From: an uncultured Clostridia bacterium
GTDB lineage: Bacteria > Bacillota > Clostridia > Oscillospirales > CAG-272
Assembly (NCBI GenBank): GCA_947627815.1
Contig: CANQXN010000109.1
Coordinates: 1 to 5,859 of the forward strand
Length of the DNA stretch: 5,859 nucleotides
Direction of reading: 5' to 3'
In this document: positions 5,419 through 5,859 of the stretch, in pieces
Layout: the number at the start of each line of letters is the position of its first letter
Numbering within the stretch: position 1 is the first letter of the stretch
Made by a program: the position numbers and the translations under genes
The notes under the pieces: generated by a model
The model's input: the letters and a program-made list of their open reading frames with translations, nothing else
Told to the model about the DNA's origin: nothing
Database searches by the model: none

Positions 5419-5859
5419 ATGAACAGCAGTGAAAAAACCATGGATAAAATCGTCGCGCTTTGCAAAAACCGCGGCTTTGTTTACGCCGGCAGCGAGATTT
5501 ACGGCGGCCTTTCCAACGCCTGGGATTACGGCCCTTTGGGCGTGGAACTAAAAAACAATGTCAAACGCGCCTGGTGGAAAAAGTTTGTGCAGGAATCCCC
5601 CTATAATGTGGGGTTAGACTCCGCCATCCTGATGAATCCCAAAACCTGGGAGGCTTCCGGCCATCTCGCCGGCTTTTCCGATCCCTTGATGGACTGCAAG
5701 GTCTGCCGCGCACGCCACAGAGCCGACAAGCTCATCGAAGACTATGCCGCCGCCCACAACCTCGACATCAACCCCAATGGCTGGACGAGCGACAAAATGA
5801 GCGACTATATCGCCGAAATGAAAATCCCCTGCCCCGATTGCGGCAACTGCAATTTCACC
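5419..5859 (+). CDS. glyS: Glycyl-tRNA synthetase, dimeric type, N-terminal part (runs off window)
   Basis: The first 147 codons of a class II glycine-tRNA ligase of the single-chain (alpha-2) type, which charges tRNA-Gly in the cytoplasm. The hallmark N-terminus is clear: NRGFVYAGSEIYGGLSNAWD (17-36) with YGPLGVELKNN (37-47), then the motif 1 region LDSAILMNPKTWEASGHLAG (66-85). Cysteine pairs C93-x-x-C96 (MDCKVCRARHRADKL) and C138-x-x-C141 (with C144) look like a zinc-binding insert. The frame is open to the last base; the catalytic core and anticodon-binding domain lie beyond the window. ATG 5419 is the likely start, although its ribosome site is weak (AAGAGAG about 11 bases upstream). ATG 5440 would remove seven residues and has no better site. 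The gene has its own strong promoter and runs divergently from thuA. Confidence 0.93.
   Translation, partial: MNSSEKTMDKIVALCKNRGFVYAGSEIYGGLSNAWDYGPLGVELKNNVKRAWWKKFVQESPYNVGLDSAILMNPKTWEASGHLAGFSDPLMDCKVCRARHRADKLIEDYAAAHNLDINPNGWTSDKMSDYIAEMKIPCPDCGNCNFT

Overview
The window looks like a piece of a Gram-positive chromosome, most likely a Clostridia-type Firmicute of moderate G+C content. The reasons are purine-rich AGGAG-type ribosome binding sites, near-perfect sigma-A promoters (TTGACA-17-TATAAT and TTGAAA-17-TATAAT), a dimeric-type glycyl-tRNA synthetase, a ThuA protein of the Firmicutes type, and envelope genes that point to glycerophosphate polymers (CDP-glycerol glycerophosphotransferase and an LtaS-like enzyme). 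No mobile element, CRISPR array, tRNA or rRNA was seen.

Layout from right to left. At 5419-5859 (+) lies the 5' part of glyS, cut by the window edge. Between it and thuA (minus strand, 4434-5171) is a 247-bp divergent intergenic region with one strong promoter for each gene. A 224-bp spacer (4210-4433) follows, with a weaker candidate promoter for an apparent three-gene minus-strand operon. Its genes, in order of transcription, are a five-helix LtaS-like membrane transferase of the sulfatase/alkaline phosphatase superfamily (2362-4209), a fused YidC/Oxa1-CDP-glycerol glycerophosphotransferase (150-2285), and the start of a small one-helix membrane protein (1-136, cut by the window edge).

The most unusual item is the fusion protein. 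One uninterrupted reading frame joins an apparently complete five-helix YidC-type insertase domain (about residues 1-290), a charged linker (about 291-328) and a TagB/TagF-like transferase domain (about 329-690). With the LtaS-like enzyme upstream and the tightly coupled small membrane protein downstream, the simplest reading is a cell-envelope module: a cytoplasmic glycerophosphate (or related) transferase tied to a YidC-like membrane domain, working with an enzyme that acts outside the membrane. That joint function is inference. The domain assignments come from motifs visible in the translations. thuA and glyS appear to be separate transcription units with no evident link to the envelope genes.
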